Numbered from the stretch's first letter, positions 27,878 through 36,824 are shown. The stretch is DNA of 64,000 bases from an uncultured Clostridia bacterium (GCA_947166625.1 CAMVEX010000013.1:1-64000); one strand, 5' to 3'. Notes: generated by a model from the letters alone, not told the origin. A program made the numbers and translations.

Positions 27878-29215
27878 ATGAGTTTAGTATCAGCAAACAA
27901 AACAGAAACAAACACCTATTCAGTTGAAATCAGCGTAAGCGCAGAGGATTTCAAAAAGGCGGTTCAGGATTCCTACTTCAAAAACAGGAAGAATATCCAG
28001 ATCCCCGGATTCCGCAAGGGCAAGGCTCCAAAGCATCTTATCGAGGCAATGTACGGCGAGGATTTCTTCTATGAAGACGCTCTCGAAGCCATCTTCCCCG
28101 GCGAGGTAGAGGCCGCTTACAAAGAGGCGGATATCAAGGCCGTGGATCAGCCCAGAGATCTCGACGTAAAGACCATGAACGTCACCGAAGGCCTCAATTT
28201 CACCTTCAATGTTACCGTAAAACCCGAGATCACCCTTAAGCAGTATAAAGAGATCGAAGCCGAAAAAGAGACCGCCGAAGTTACGGATGAAGAGATCGAC
28301 GGCGAGATCAAATATATGCTTGACAGAGGCTCACGCCTTGTTGATGTTGACGACAGACCCGTTCAGAGCGGCGACATCGCCGTAATTGATTTTGAGGGAT
28401 TCGTTGACGGAGTCGCTTTTGAGGGCGGCAAAGCCGAAAAATACAATCTCACCATCGGCGACGGCCAGTTTATCCCCGGCTTTGAAGATCAGATAATCGG
28501 CCACAGCATCGGCGAGGAATTCGATATCAACGTTAAATTCCCCGAGGATTACGCTCCCGAGCTCGCTTCAAAAGACGCCGTTTTCAAGATCAAGCTTCAC
28601 GAGATCAAATTCAAAGAGATGCCCGAGCTTGACGATGAATTCGCCAAAGATCAGGATTATGAAACCGTTGCCGAGCTTAAAGACGGCGTGAAGGCAGACC
28701 TTCTCGCTCATAAAGAAGAGAGCTATCAGCACGCTTTTGAAGACGCCGTTATCGAAAAACTCTGCGAAAACGTAGAGGGCGAGATCCCCGAGGTCATGTA
28801 TGATAACAAGGCTAAAGAAAACATCGACAATTTTGCACACAGAGTGGCTCAGCAGGGTATGAATCTCGATACGTATCTCGGCTATATGGGACTTGACAGA
28901 GAGTCATACGAAAAGATGATGAGAGAAAGAGCCGTCAACGATGTCAAATATGAACTCGCGATCGAAAAGATAGTTGAGCTTGAAAACTTTGAGATCTCCG
29001 CCGAGGATATTGATAAAGAATACGCCGATATGGCGGAGCAGTATAAGCTCGATGCAGAAAAAATCAAAGAGATCGTCCCGACCGACGCAGTCGAAGAGCA
29101 GCTCAAGAGGCAGGCGGCTTCAAAGCTCGTGATCGACACCGCGAAGGCGGTCGCTCCTCAGCCCAAAGAAGAGAAGGCAGAAGAAGCAGCTCCGGCGGAG
29201 GATAACGCCGAATAA
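27878..29215 (+). CDS. tig: Trigger factor
   Basis: A 445-aa ribosome-associated chaperone and peptidyl-prolyl isomerase. The N-terminal domain (1-115) carries the ribosome-docking signature 'GFRKGKAPKHLIE'. The FKBP-like domain ('GDIAVIDFEGFVDGVAFEGG', 'IGDGQFIPGFEDQIIG') covers about 150-240, and the helical C-terminal chaperone domain follows. It ends in an acidic/alanine tail ('EEKAEEAAPAEDNAE'). AGGAAG precedes the ATG by 8 bases. It is followed after 27 bp by clpP, the conserved tig-clpP-clpX order, linking nascent-chain folding with Clp proteolysis. Confidence 0.97.
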   Translation: MSLVSANKTETNTYSVEISVSAEDFKKAVQDSYFKNRKNIQIPGFRKGKAPKHLIEAMYGEDFFYEDALEAIFPGEVEAAYKEADIKAVDQPRDLDVKTMNVTEGLNFTFNVTVKPEITLKQYKEIEAEKETAEVTDEEIDGEIKYMLDRGSRLVDVDDRPVQSGDIAVIDFEGFVDGVAFEGGKAEKYNLTIGDGQFIPGFEDQIIGHSIGEEFDINVKFPEDYAPELASKDAVFKIKLHEIKFKEMPELDDEFAKDQDYETVAELKDGVKADLLAHKEESYQHAFEDAVIEKLCENVEGEIPEVMYDNKAKENIDNFAHRVAQQGMNLDTYLGYMGLDRESYEKMMRERAVNDVKYELAIEKIVELENFEISAEDIDKEYADMAEQYKLDAEKIKEIVPTDAVEEQLKRQAASKLVIDTAKAVAPQPKEEKAEEAAPAEDNAE

Positions 29216-29242
29216 TAATTCTCAGCGGAAAGAGGTTAAGTT

Positions 29243-29824
29243 ATGGCACTTGTTCCTTATGTAATCGAGCAGACCGGTCACGGTGAGCGCTCATACGACA
29301 TTTTTTCAAGACTTCTTAACGACAGAATCGTTTTGCTCTCCGATGAAGTGAACGACGCGACCGCGAGCGTGGTCGTGGCTCAGCTCCTCTATCTCGAGAG
29401 CCAGGATCCCGATAAGGATATCTATCTCTATATCAACAGCCCCGGCGGCTCGGTCACCGCGGGCATGGCTATCTATGATACCATGCAGTATATCAAATGC
29501 GATGTTTCGACCATCTGCATGGGTATGGCGGCGTCAATGGGCGCGTTCCTGCTCTCATCCGGCGCAAAAGGCAAGCGCCTCGCCCTCCCCAACAGCGAGG
29601 TAATGATCCATCAGCCTCTCGGCGGAATGCAGGGCCAGGCTTCGGATATGAAGATAGCCGCGGATCACATACTCAGGACCAAAGAAAAGCTCAACAGGAT
29701 CCTTGCCGAAAATACCGGCAAATCCATTGACGAAATCGCCGTGGATACAGACAGAGACAACTGGCTTACCGCAGAGCAGGCAATGGAATACGGGCTTGTC
29801 GATAAGGTAATAGAACACAGATAA
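29243..29824 (+). CDS. clpP: ATP-dependent Clp protease proteolytic subunit
   Basis: A 193-aa serine protease forming the double-heptamer degradation chamber. The catalytic triad is at the usual places: S98 in '[10 protein letters not shown]', H123 in 'VMIHQPLGG' and D172 in 'DTDRDNWL'. The start ATG has AAGAGG upstream. No propeptide of note. It lies 18 bp before clpX, its AAA+ partner. Confidence 0.98.
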   Translation: MALVPYVIEQTGHGERSYDIFSRLLNDRIVLLSDEVNDATASVVVAQLLYLESQDPDKDIYLYINSPGGSVTAGMAIYDTMQYIKCDVSTICMGMAASMGAFLLSSGAKGKRLALPNSEVMIHQPLGGMQGQASDMKIAADHILRTKEKLNRILAENTGKSIDEIAVDTDRDNWLTAEQAMEYGLVDKVIEHR

Positions 29825-29842
29825 TCATCCGGGAGAGACATT

Positions 29843-31090
29843 ATGCCTAAAGATGACGATAAGCGCGCCGTCAGCCCGACCTGTTCATTCTGCCACAAAA
29901 ACCAGAATCAGGTCCGCACCCTCATAAACGGCGGCAACGGGGTCTATATCTGCAACGAGTGCGTCGATCTCTGCAACAGCGTGCTCGCGAGCGAAAGAAA
30001 CACCCGCTCGCGCGGCATAGGCGATTTTGATTCGCTGCCGAAGCCCCATGAGATAAAAGAAAAACTCGATGAATATGTCATCGGCCAGGAAAACGCCAAA
30101 ATCACGCTGAGCGTAGCGGTTTACAACCACTATAAGCGTATCGGCGCCGAGACCGTAAACGATGTCGAGATACAAAAATCAAATATCCTTATGCTCGGCC
30201 CCACGGGCGTCGGCAAGACCATGCTCTGCCAGACCCTCGCAAAAATTCTCGATGTCCCCTTCGCCATTGCAGACGCCACCACCCTCACCGAGGCAGGCTA
30301 TGTGGGCGAGGATGTTGAGAATATCCTCCTGCGCCTCATTCAGGCGGCGGATTTCGATATAGAGCGAGCGGAGCGCGGAATAATTTATATCGACGAGATA
30401 GATAAGATAGCGCGCAAGAGCGAAAATCCTTCTATCACAAGGGATGTCAGCGGCGAAGGCGTTCAGCAGGCTCTCCTCAAAATGATCGAGGGCACCGTCG
30501 CCAACGTTCCCCCTCAGGGCGGCAGGAAGCATCCCCAGCAGGAGTTTATCCAGCTCGATACCTCAAATATCCTGTTTATATGCGGCGGCGCATTTGACGG
30601 GATCGAGAAGATCATAGAAAAGAGAGTCGCCGGCTCGGCGCTCGGCTTCGGAGCCGATGTGAGAAGCAAGGCCGAATATGAAAAGGAGAATCTTATCTCC
30701 AAGGCGGTCCAGCAGGATCTTGTAAAATTCGGTCTTATCCCCGAGCTTGTCGGCAGGCTTCCCGTTATCACCACCCTCAATCAGCTCGATAAAGACGCCC
30801 TCGTCAGGATCCTCAAAGAGCCCAAAAACTCCCTCACAAAGCAATATACCGAGCTTTTCCGGCTTGACGGCGTAGAGCTTGAGCTTGATGATTCGGCGCT
30901 CGAAGCGATAGCCGAAAAGACCATCGCCAAAGAAACCGGCGCGAGAGGTCTGCGCTCGATAATCGAGGCCGCTCTTATGAAACTGATGTATGATACCCCG
31001 TCGGATCCCACGATAGAAAAGATCATCGTGACCGCGGATTGCATCACTGACTCCGCCGACCCCATAATCGTCCGCAAAAGCAAAAAATAA
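29843..31090 (+). CDS. clpX: ATP-dependent Clp protease ATP-binding subunit ClpX
   Basis: A 415-aa AAA+ unfoldase. The N-terminal zinc-binding domain has C14, C17, C37 and C40. Walker A is 'GPTGVGKT' (about 119-126), Walker B '[11 protein letters not shown]', and the IGL-type loop for ClpP docking reads 'SALGFG'. It recognises tagged substrates and feeds them to ClpP. CGGGAGAG precedes the ATG. Last gene of the tig unit, closed by a terminator at 31100. Confidence 0.98.
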   Translation: MPKDDDKRAVSPTCSFCHKNQNQVRTLINGGNGVYICNECVDLCNSVLASERNTRSRGIGDFDSLPKPHEIKEKLDEYVIGQENAKITLSVAVYNHYKRIGAETVNDVEIQKSNILMLGPTGVGKTMLCQTLAKILDVPFAIADATTLTEAGYVGEDVENILLRLIQAADFDIERAERGIIYIDEIDKIARKSENPSITRDVSGEGVQQALLKMIEGTVANVPPQGGRKHPQQEFIQLDTSNILFICGGAFDGIEKIIEKRVAGSALGFGADVRSKAEYEKENLISKAVQQDLVKFGLIPELVGRLPVITTLNQLDKDALVRILKEPKNSLTKQYTELFRLDGVELELDDSALEAIAEKTIAKETGARGLRSIIEAALMKLMYDTPSDPTIEKIIVTADCITDSADPIIVRKSKK

Positions 31091-31099
31091 ATCCATCCT

Positions 31100-31127
31100 C
31101 CGGCGTTCAAACGAGCGCCGGTTTTTT
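31100..31127 (+). terminator. Intrinsic terminator after clpX
   Basis: CCGGCG (31100-31105) pairs with CGCCGG (31116-31121), followed by TTTTTT. It lies 10 bp past the clpX stop. Confidence 0.85.
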
Positions 31128-31236
31128 CATTTACACCCACTACCGATTGCAAAAGGGTACTGTGCCGCATCCCGAGGATGAACAACAACTTGGAATGTGC
31201 ATTTAATAACTTCCCTTACCGAGCGGGTAAGGCAAA

Positions 31237-31292
31237 TGTGCCGCAACCCTTAAATGAGCGGTTATTTTGAGCGTGTATTTCTATATACTCCC
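31237..31292 (+). repeat. 56-bp perfect direct repeat, copy 1
   Basis: Identical to 31683-31738 base for base by my reading (TGTGCCGCAACCCTTAAATG ... ATATACTCCC). It spans the junction of two of the 77-bp units, so the duplication includes more than one unit. Confidence 0.9.
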
Positions 31293-31342
31293 TCTACCGA
31301 GCAGGTAAGGGCAATACGCCTCATCCCGTAAATGATTAATTA

Positions 31343-31490
31343 TTTATAGTTTGCAAATTATTGATTACAAAGTTAATAAGTCGCACCTCATAGCCCTCTC
31401 CGAGACCGGAGAGGGTGCCCCAAAGGGGCGGGTGTGGCGATATTTTTATACACCCTTTTCCGATTACGGAAGATAATTGTGCCTCATCCC
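31343..31490 (+). repeat. 148-bp dispersed repeat, copy 1 (second copy at 50838-50985)
   Basis: It aligns without gaps to 50838-50985 with 8 mismatches over 148 bp. It contains the CCCTCTCCGAGACCGGAGAG-type hairpin, a GCCCC(A/G)AAGGGGC hairpin, and the start of a 77-bp-type unit. Confidence 0.9.
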
Positions 31491-31682
31491 AAAAGTGAGT
31501 AATCATTTGCAATGTGCATTAAATATCCCCCGTTGCCGATCGGCAGCGGAGGATATAGTTCATCCCGTTTATTCACTTACACCTTTTACTGATTAAATAG
31601 GGGTAATGTACCGCATCCCGTGGGTAAGAGGTTGTTTGGGGTGTGTATTTAATTACACCATTTGCCGAGTTGATAAGGGTAG

Positions 31683-31738
31683 TGTGCCGCAACCCTTAAA
31701 TGAGCGGTTATTTTGAGCGTGTATTTCTATATACTCCC
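31683..31738 (+). repeat. 56-bp perfect direct repeat, copy 2
   Basis: Second copy of 31237-31292, 446 bp away in the same orientation. Confidence 0.9.
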
Positions 31739-31861
31739 GTCAGCGATTGCGAAAGGGTATTGTGATTCATTCCGTTGATGAAATTCAAATTTTTACTTTG
31801 TAGATTTGTTTATTTACAAGACTTTGACACCGTAGGGGCGGATATTATCCGCCCGCCACAA

Positions 31862-31954
31862 GGATATGCGGAGCATCGTAGGGGACGGTCTCGCCTGTCG
31901 GCTCGGTCGGTGCTTCTGCCTGCGGCAGAGGTCTCCACCGGAGACCCGCACCCC
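31862..31954 (+). repeat. 93-bp dispersed repeat, copy 2
   Basis: Matches 10103-10195 with one mismatch; see that entry for its internal hairpins. Confidence 0.85.
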
Positions 31955-32191
31955 ACGGCATCCCGTTTTCGTTTACTCCCGTTACCGATTGCGGAAGGTA
32001 ACTGTGTCGCATCCCGATAGTGAAATTTATGCTTTTGCTGTGCAATATTGCTTATTTACATATACCTGACATCGTAGGGGCGGATATTATCCGCCCGCCA
32101 ACAGGATATGCGGAGCATAATCAATGAGCAATTCGAGGGTTGCTTAGCTCCGATTATATCGCCACACCCGTCTCGGCTATGCCTCGCCACC

Positions 32192-32374
32192 TGCCCCCTC
32201 AGAAACATAGTCGCCCTGCTTGCTTGAAGCGCTGCGCATTGCTCCTTGTTTCTTCACCTCACTCGTGCCCTCTTGCGGTGCCCGGAGACTCGCCGCTTCG
32301 CGGCTCGCTTTCCGACCGCTGCGCCAACAAATGCTCGCTTCATCCGCCACCGGCGGCGCTTCGGCGGTTCGCCC
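32192..32374. mobile_element. 183-bp GC-rich insert interrupting a repeat element
   Basis: The intact element at 35391-35446 reads GCCACACCCGTCTCGG...CGCCACCCTCTCCGGTCTCGG. The copy at 32161 follows it to 32191, then departs for about 183 bp, then resumes at CCGGTCTCGGAGAGGG (32375-32390). The insert contains compact hairpins such as GCCGC-TTC-GCGGC (32292-32304). No transposase, clear target duplication or terminal inverted repeat is visible, so it may be a small non-autonomous element or a recombined second repeat family. Confidence 0.5.
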
Positions 32375-32609
32375 CCGGTCTCGGAGAGGGCTACCGAGTA
32401 CGACTTATTAGGTTAATCAATAATTTTATTGCGTGTAAATTTCTATCAAATGACAAAATCATGTAATGTTCGTCACATCTTCACACAAGGATATGCGGAG
32501 CATTGGCCCTCTCCGAGACCGGGGCGCATTCATATTTATATGGTAATAATAAATCCATGCCATAAATCCGCACTCCCGTCACATATCCGACATAAAAGTA
32601 TTCCGCATA

Positions 32610-32638
32610 TTGTAAGCCCGCGGTTTTTATGCTACGAT
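32610..32638 (+). promoter_or_regulatory. Promoter of the esterase-kinase-AraC operon
   Basis: TTGTAA (32610-32615) and TACGAT (32633-32638) with a 17-bp spacer, 60 bp before the chosen start. The -35 and -10 are moderate matches, as expected for a regulated promoter. Confidence 0.55.
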
Positions 32639-32697
32639 TAAACCGATAAAATGTGCGGGTGGTGAAAGGTATGCCGTCGATTCGGGGGAGAGCGCTT

Positions 32698-33588
32698 ATG
32701 AGTATTTTGCGGCTGATTTTTCATTCTCCGCTCTCAAAAAGCGATAAGCTCAGCGACCGCTTTGCCGCCATTTCAAGGCGGATGAAATCGGAGTATAAAG
32801 CCCCTGCCGGATTCGATCATAAAAGATATATGATTGACGGTGTTGCGTATGAAGAGTTGATACCCGACAATCATCAGACGGATCTTGTGCTTTTTCATAT
32901 CCACGGCGGCGGCTTCAAGGTTTCGCTCAATAATTTTTACAGGCGGACGGCGGAAAAATACAGCCGGATTTTCGGCGGCGTAGCCGTTTTCAGCGTTGAT
33001 TACGGCACCTGGCCCGCAAACGAACTGCCTTCCCAGATGTATGATACCGTAAAGGTTTATCGGCACCTGATCTCGGAAGGGATTCCGCCCGAAAAGACGG
33101 TTTTTATCGGCGACAGCGCCGGAGCGACCCTTGCGCTGACATCCTGCCTCTATCTGCGCGATAATCACCTGCCGCTTCCGCGCGGTATCATCTGCTTTTC
33201 GCTTTGGGGCGACGCCGATTCAACGGGTGAAAGCCGGATCAAAAACGCCTATACGGATCCGTTTTACGGCATTTCAAAAAGAAAGCGGATAGAGGATAAT
33301 CTTCATCTGCTTCGGCGGATTTCCGCCTATGTTCAGAATGCGGACAGAAGCAGCCCGTATATCTCCCCCTGCCGCGGTGAATTTGACGGATTCCCTCCCG
33401 CAACGCTGTTTTGCGGCACTGCGGAGCTGGATGAAAGCGACAGCGACCGTGTCTGTGAAAAAATGAAGGCGGCGGGCGTTGATGTCCGCCTTTACAAATA
33501 TGACGGTATGTGCCACTGCTTCCAGATGTTCTCATTCCTTCCCGAAAGCAAAAGTGCATTCGCCGCAGCAGCCGAAAGGGTGAAATGA
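32698..33588 (+). CDS. Alpha/beta hydrolase, hormone-sensitive-lipase-like esterase
   Basis: About 297 aa from the ATG at 32698, preferred because GGGGGAGA lies 6-7 bases upstream; the frame is open further up, to a GTG at 32653. Family IV (HSL-type, alpha/beta hydrolase fold-3) landmarks: oxyanion loop 'HIHGGGF', nucleophile in 'FIGDSAGATLAL' (about S140), an Asp in 'AELDESDSD' and a His in 'GMCHCFQMF'. It probably hydrolyses short acyl esters, such as acetylated sugars or drugs, in the cytoplasm; substrate unknown. Translation continues almost directly (1-bp gap) into a kinase gene and then an AraC regulator, so it likely acts in a small regulated detoxification or catabolic operon. Confidence 0.88.
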   Translation: MSILRLIFHSPLSKSDKLSDRFAAISRRMKSEYKAPAGFDHKRYMIDGVAYEELIPDNHQTDLVLFHIHGGGFKVSLNNFYRRTAEKYSRIFGGVAVFSVDYGTWPANELPSQMYDTVKVYRHLISEGIPPEKTVFIGDSAGATLALTSCLYLRDNHLPLPRGIICFSLWGDADSTGESRIKNAYTDPFYGISKRKRIEDNLHLLRRISAYVQNADRSSPYISPCRGEFDGFPPATLFCGTAELDESDSDRVCEKMKAAGVDVRLYKYDGMCHCFQMFSFLPESKSAFAAAAERVK

Positions 33589-33589
33589 T

Positions 33590-34528
33590 ATGAGCGAAAA
33601 TACAATGAAACTCAATAACGGCTTTTTGAAAAACAAACTGCCCGAAATCGTAAAGATCAAAACCGGCGAAACGCCCGAAAGCCTTGAATTCATAGGCGGA
33701 GGCAGTTACGGCAAAGTGTTTCGCGCCGTTATCGGCGGAGTTCCCGCCGCGCTCAAAACCTATCGCGTCAAAGGCTCGCAAAGCGCCGAGGCTGAGCAGC
33801 TGAAGATTCTTCGGGCAAACACTTCCGTACCGATGCCGGAGGTCATTTTCACTTATGAAGACGCCGAGATCTCACTGCTTGCGATGAGCTTTATCGGCGG
33901 CAAAAATGCCCTAGATCCCGCTTTCCTTTTGAAAAGCAAAGCCCGTAAAGCCGCTTTTGCCGGGCAGGTCGTTGACGGCATGAGCGAGTGGCATTCGGTG
34001 ACAGGCGGCAAATTCGGCGCCCTGGCAAATCCCGTTTACGGCGGATGGTATGAGTATTACACTCAAACCATGAGAGATCCTTGGCTGAAAGGGCTGACCG
34101 CCCTTGCCGAAAAAGGAAAATTCAACAAAAACTCATTGGAGCTCCTGCTGAAAGCGTCGGATATATTTGACGGAATTTATACAGAGCCCGATCGGGCGGC
34201 GCTGATCCACGGAGACCTCAATATAATGAACATAATGGCAGACCCGAAATCTTTTGAGCTGACTGGATTCATCGACCCGTGCGGCGCCTGCTTTGCAGAC
34301 AGAGAATATGATTTGTTTCAGCTTCGCAATATGTGGGGCGACGCATTCGGGCTTTATGAAACATATAAATCAAAGCATACGCTTTCGGAGAATTCCGATT
34401 TCAAGGTCGCCTTCTACGCCGCAATGAATGAAGCGTCCATGCGCCTTAAGGGAGGGCTGATCTTCCCGCTTTGGGAGATAATGGATTTCAACCGTCTGAA
34501 ACTCGAAATGGAGAGGATCGGGAAATGA
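33590..34528 (+). CDS. Protein-kinase-fold phosphotransferase (APH / fructosamine-kinase-like)
   Basis: 312 aa. It has a glycine loop 'IGGGSYGKVFRA', a lysine in 'AALKTY', the catalytic 'HGDLNIMNIM' (the H-G-D-x-x-x-x-N pattern of aminoglycoside phosphotransferases) and the metal site 'GFIDPCGACFADREYDLF'. Such enzymes phosphorylate small molecules (aminoglycosides, choline, fructosamines, sugars); which one is unknown, so this is not a resistance call. Its start lies 1 bp after the esterase stop, and its stop overlaps the next start (ATGA), showing translational coupling. A kinase beside an esterase and an AraC regulator suggests one small-molecule response. Confidence 0.85.
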   Translation: MSENTMKLNNGFLKNKLPEIVKIKTGETPESLEFIGGGSYGKVFRAVIGGVPAALKTYRVKGSQSAEAEQLKILRANTSVPMPEVIFTYEDAEISLLAMSFIGGKNALDPAFLLKSKARKAAFAGQVVDGMSEWHSVTGGKFGALANPVYGGWYEYYTQTMRDPWLKGLTALAEKGKFNKNSLELLLKASDIFDGIYTEPDRAALIHGDLNIMNIMADPKSFELTGFIDPCGACFADREYDLFQLRNMWGDAFGLYETYKSKHTLSENSDFKVAFYAAMNEASMRLKGGLIFPLWEIMDFNRLKLEMERIGK

Positions 34529-35253
34529 ATATAGGTGAATTGATCACAATCAGATCTCTTGATGATGTTTCCGCCGAAAAGCGCACGCCCTATATCACGG
34601 AGATAAAACTGTATTCCTGTATCCAGCAGGGCGACCTTCGCGAGCTGATAAAGCGGATCGGCGAGATCGGCTCCGAGATCGTCACCGGAAATATGTCGGA
34701 AAACGAGCTTATGCAGTATAAATATACGGCGGTCAGCGCGATCACGCTGGCGACAAGATATGCGATCCAGGGCGGGCTGAATGAAAGCGCGGCGTATGAA
34801 TTTTCGGATGAATGTATAAACGCGGTCGATAAATTCACGGCAAAAGATGAGATCCTGATATATCTCGGAAAGCAGATGATCGCTTTGACCGAGGCTGTTT
34901 CAAAAAGCAAAAAACAGCCGCAGTTTTCGCCGCATATCCGCAAAAGCATCGCATATATAAATTCCCGTATTTCGGAAAAAATAACGGTCGGTCTGCTCGC
35001 AAATGAATGCGGGGTGTCGGCGGACTATTTGTCACGGATCTTCAAAAAGGAAATCGGAGAATCCGTCTCCGCCTTCATAATGAGGAAGAAGATCAACGCG
35101 GCAAAGGATTATCTTGTTGAAGGCAGATCCGCCGGTGAAACCGCACGCCTCCTCGGTTTTTCATCCGCTTCGCATTTCGGCAGAGCTTTCAAATCCGTCT
35201 GCGGCATGACCCCGGCAGAGTATGTTTCAAATATCGGGAGCAATAATGAATAA
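34525..35253 (+). CDS. AraC-family transcriptional regulator
   Basis: 242 aa from the ATG at 34525, which overlaps the kinase stop (ATGA); the frame is open further up but lacks a start signal. The C-terminal hundred residues carry the two helix-turn-helix units: 'ITVGLLANECGVSADYLSRI' then 'SAGETARLLGFSSASHFGRA', with the family hallmark 'FKSVCGMTPAEYV'. The N-terminal 140 residues are helical and differ from the cupin sensor of AraC, so the signal is unknown. It probably controls its own operon from 32610. A strong terminator follows at 35261. Confidence 0.92.
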   Translation: MNIGELITIRSLDDVSAEKRTPYITEIKLYSCIQQGDLRELIKRIGEIGSEIVTGNMSENELMQYKYTAVSAITLATRYAIQGGLNESAAYEFSDECINAVDKFTAKDEILIYLGKQMIALTEAVSKSKKQPQFSPHIRKSIAYINSRISEKITVGLLANECGVSADYLSRIFKKEIGESVSAFIMRKKINAAKDYLVEGRSAGETARLLGFSSASHFGRAFKSVCGMTPAEYVSNIGSNNE

Positions 35254-35260
35254 AGTAAAA

Positions 35261-35295
35261 AGGATGTCCGCTTCCTGCGGACATCCTTGATTTTT
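35261..35295 (+). terminator. Intrinsic terminator after the AraC gene
   Basis: AGGATGTCCGC (35261-35271) pairs perfectly with GCGGACATCCT, followed after TGA by TTTTT. Confidence 0.9.
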
Positions 35296-35332
35296 CGGAT
35301 CTTATTACACTTTTGACAGTGCCTTTCCGCTC

Positions 35333-35615
35333 ACCTACGGGATGAGGTGCATTTGCCCTTATCTATTCGGTAGCGGGTGTGTATAAATATCGCCACACCC
35401 GTCTCGGCTACGCCTCGCCACCCTCTCCGGTCTCGGAGAGGGCTAATGCTCCGCATATCCTTGAAAATGCACGTTTCAACCAACCTCTCATCCACGGGAT
35501 GAGGCACATTCCCCTCCCGCAATCGGTAACGGGTTTTATTAAATACACATTTCAAATAACCGCTCACTACTGGGATGAATTATACTCCCCTCACCCGATC
35601 GGTAAGGGGAGTATA
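35333..35615. repeat. Intergenic palindromic repeat block C
   Basis: It lies between the convergent AraC and ackA ends. It contains an inverted intact hairpin element (35391-35446), an inverted remnant of the GGATATGCGGAGCAT motif (35445-35463), and three 77-bp-type units. The last unit forms the long hairpin TATACTCCCCT / AGGGGAGTATA (35581-35615) directly past the ackA stop. Confidence 0.8.
35581..35615 (-). terminator. Repeat-derived hairpin at the 3' end of ackA
   Basis: An 11-bp perfect stem (35581-35591 with 35605-35615) plus inner ACC/GGT pairs, 6 bp past the ackA stop. No U-run follows on the minus strand, so it may act as an mRNA end stabiliser or weak terminator. It is one unit of the dispersed 77-bp repeat family. 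Confidence 0.5.
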
Positions 35616-35621
35616 TAAAAA

Positions 35622-36824
35622 TCAAAGGGCGTCAACTATTTCTTTGGTATCTCTGGCGATGACGAGTTCTTCGTTGGTGGGGATGACAAACATCTTTACC
35701 TTTGAGCCGGGAACGGAGATCTCGACCTCTTCGCCTCTGATGTGGTTCTTTTCTTCATCTATATCTGTGCCGAGGAAGCTGATAGCCTTGGCAACTCTCG
35801 TTCTGTACTGCGGATTGTTTTCGCCGATGCCGCCGGTGAATACGACTGCGTCGAGGCCGCCCATTGCCGCGGCATAGCCGCCGATATATTTGATGAGCTG
35901 GTGGCAGAGCATTGATTCAACGAGCATCGCGACGGGGTCGCCCTCTTTGGCTCTGTTTTCGATCTCTCTGTTGTCGCTGGTGCCGGCGATGCCGAGCATA
36001 CCGCTCTTTTTATTCATAAGGGTATCCATCTCTTCGGGGGAGAGGTTGTGATCCTTCATTATCGTCGGAACGATAGCGGGGTCGATCGAGCCGCAGCGGG
36101 TGCCCATGATGATGCCCTCAAGCGGGGTGAGGCCCATGGTCGTATCAAGGCATTTGCCGTCTTTTACGGCGGTGATGGAGGAGCCGTTGCCGAGGTGGCA
36201 GGTAACTATCTTTGTGCCTTCAGCTTTGCCGCCGAGAAGGTCAATGCATCTGCCGCTGACATATCTGTGGCTGGTGCCGTGGAAGCCGTATTTGCGGATC
36301 CCGTCTTCTTTATAAAATTTATAAGGAAGGGCGTAAAGATAAACATAATCGGGCATTGTCTGATGGAAGCCGGTATCAAAGACTGCGACCTGGGGCACAT
36401 CCATGATCTTTTCGCACGCCTCGATACCCTTGAGGTTTGCGGGATTGTGGAGAGGACCGAATTTGAAGCATTCTCTGATCGCGGCCTTGACCTCTTCCGT
36501 AACAAGGACGGAGGCGCTGAATTTTTCCGCGCCGTGAAGGACTCTGTGGCCTACCGCGCCGATCTCATCGGTCGATTTTATAACGCCTCTGTCGGGGCTT
36601 ACGAGCGTGTCGATGACGAGCTTGATGGCTTCGCCGTGATCCGCCATGAGATAGGGCATCGCCTTGATATTTTTGCTTTCGTCGGCGGGGACCTTGTGTG
36701 TGAAAGTTGCGTTCGCGTCGCCTATCTGCTCGCAGATGCCTTTGGCGAGAAGGATCTCTCCTTCCATGTCTATAAGCTGATATTTGAGAGATGAGCTGCC
36801 GCAGTTGAGAACAAGAATTTTCAT
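35622..36824 (-). CDS. ackA: Acetate kinase
   Basis: About 400 aa from the ATG at 36824 (MKILVLNCGSSSLKYQLIDM); a TTG two codons up is less likely given GGAG 8-12 bases before the ATG. It interconverts acetyl phosphate + ADP and acetate + ATP (EC 2.7.2.1), the substrate-level ATP step of fermentation. Family motifs: 'LNCGSSSLKY', 'VAVFDTGFHQTMPDYVYLYA', 'GFHGTSHRYVS', 'HLGNGSSITAVKDG', 'TGGIGENNP'. The length is standard. The partner phosphotransacetylase gene is not in the window. Divergent from tmcAL, whose product consumes acetate. Confidence 0.98.
   Translation of the reverse strand: MKILVLNCGSSSLKYQLIDMEGEILLAKGICEQIGDANATFTHKVPADESKNIKAMPYLMADHGEAIKLVIDTLVSPDRGVIKSTDEIGAVGHRVLHGAEKFSASVLVTEEVKAAIRECFKFGPLHNPANLKGIEACEKIMDVPQVAVFDTGFHQTMPDYVYLYALPYKFYKEDGIRKYGFHGTSHRYVSGRCIDLLGGKAEGTKIVTCHLGNGSSITAVKDGKCLDTTMGLTPLEGIIMGTRCGSIDPAIVPTIMKDHNLSPEEMDTLMNKKSGMLGIAGTSDNREIENRAKEGDPVAMLVESMLCHQLIKYIGGYAAAMGGLDAVVFTGGIGENNPQYRTRVAKAISFLGTDIDEEKNHIRGEEVEISVPGSKVKMFVIPTNEELVIARDTKEIVDAL

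Larger units (their letters stand above)
31130..32550. repeat. Intergenic palindromic repeat block B
   Basis: About 1.4 kb with no supportable gene. First part: tandem degenerate units of about 77 bp beginning near 31130, 31206, 31286, 31449, 31524, 31579, 31655 and 31733. Each has a small dyad (for example CTTACCGAGCGGGTAAG) followed by a TGTGCCGCATCCCG-like stretch. Within them is a CCCTCTCCGAGACCGGAGAG-type hairpin element (31393-31442). Second part: GGGGCGGATATTATCCGCCC palindromes at 31832-31853 and 32074-32097, each followed by GGATATGCGGAGCAT; the 93-bp repeat copy 2; an interrupted hairpin element at 32161-32392; and a truncated copy at 32488-32524. Confidence 0.85.

Noticed and set aside
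32140-32466. Short open frames in block B, including one of 108 codons
   Set aside because: They lie across the interrupted repeat element and its insert. Composition is skewed to Pro/Arg/Ser and there is no start signal.
31130-32550. CRISPR array
   Set aside because: The units are degenerate, vary in spacing (55-80 bp apart), lack constant repeats with unique 30-40 bp spacers, and no cas gene is present.
36048-36794. 248-codon frame antisense to ackA
   Set aside because: It overlaps the whole conserved kinase, is not preceded by a ribosome binding site, and has no motif.
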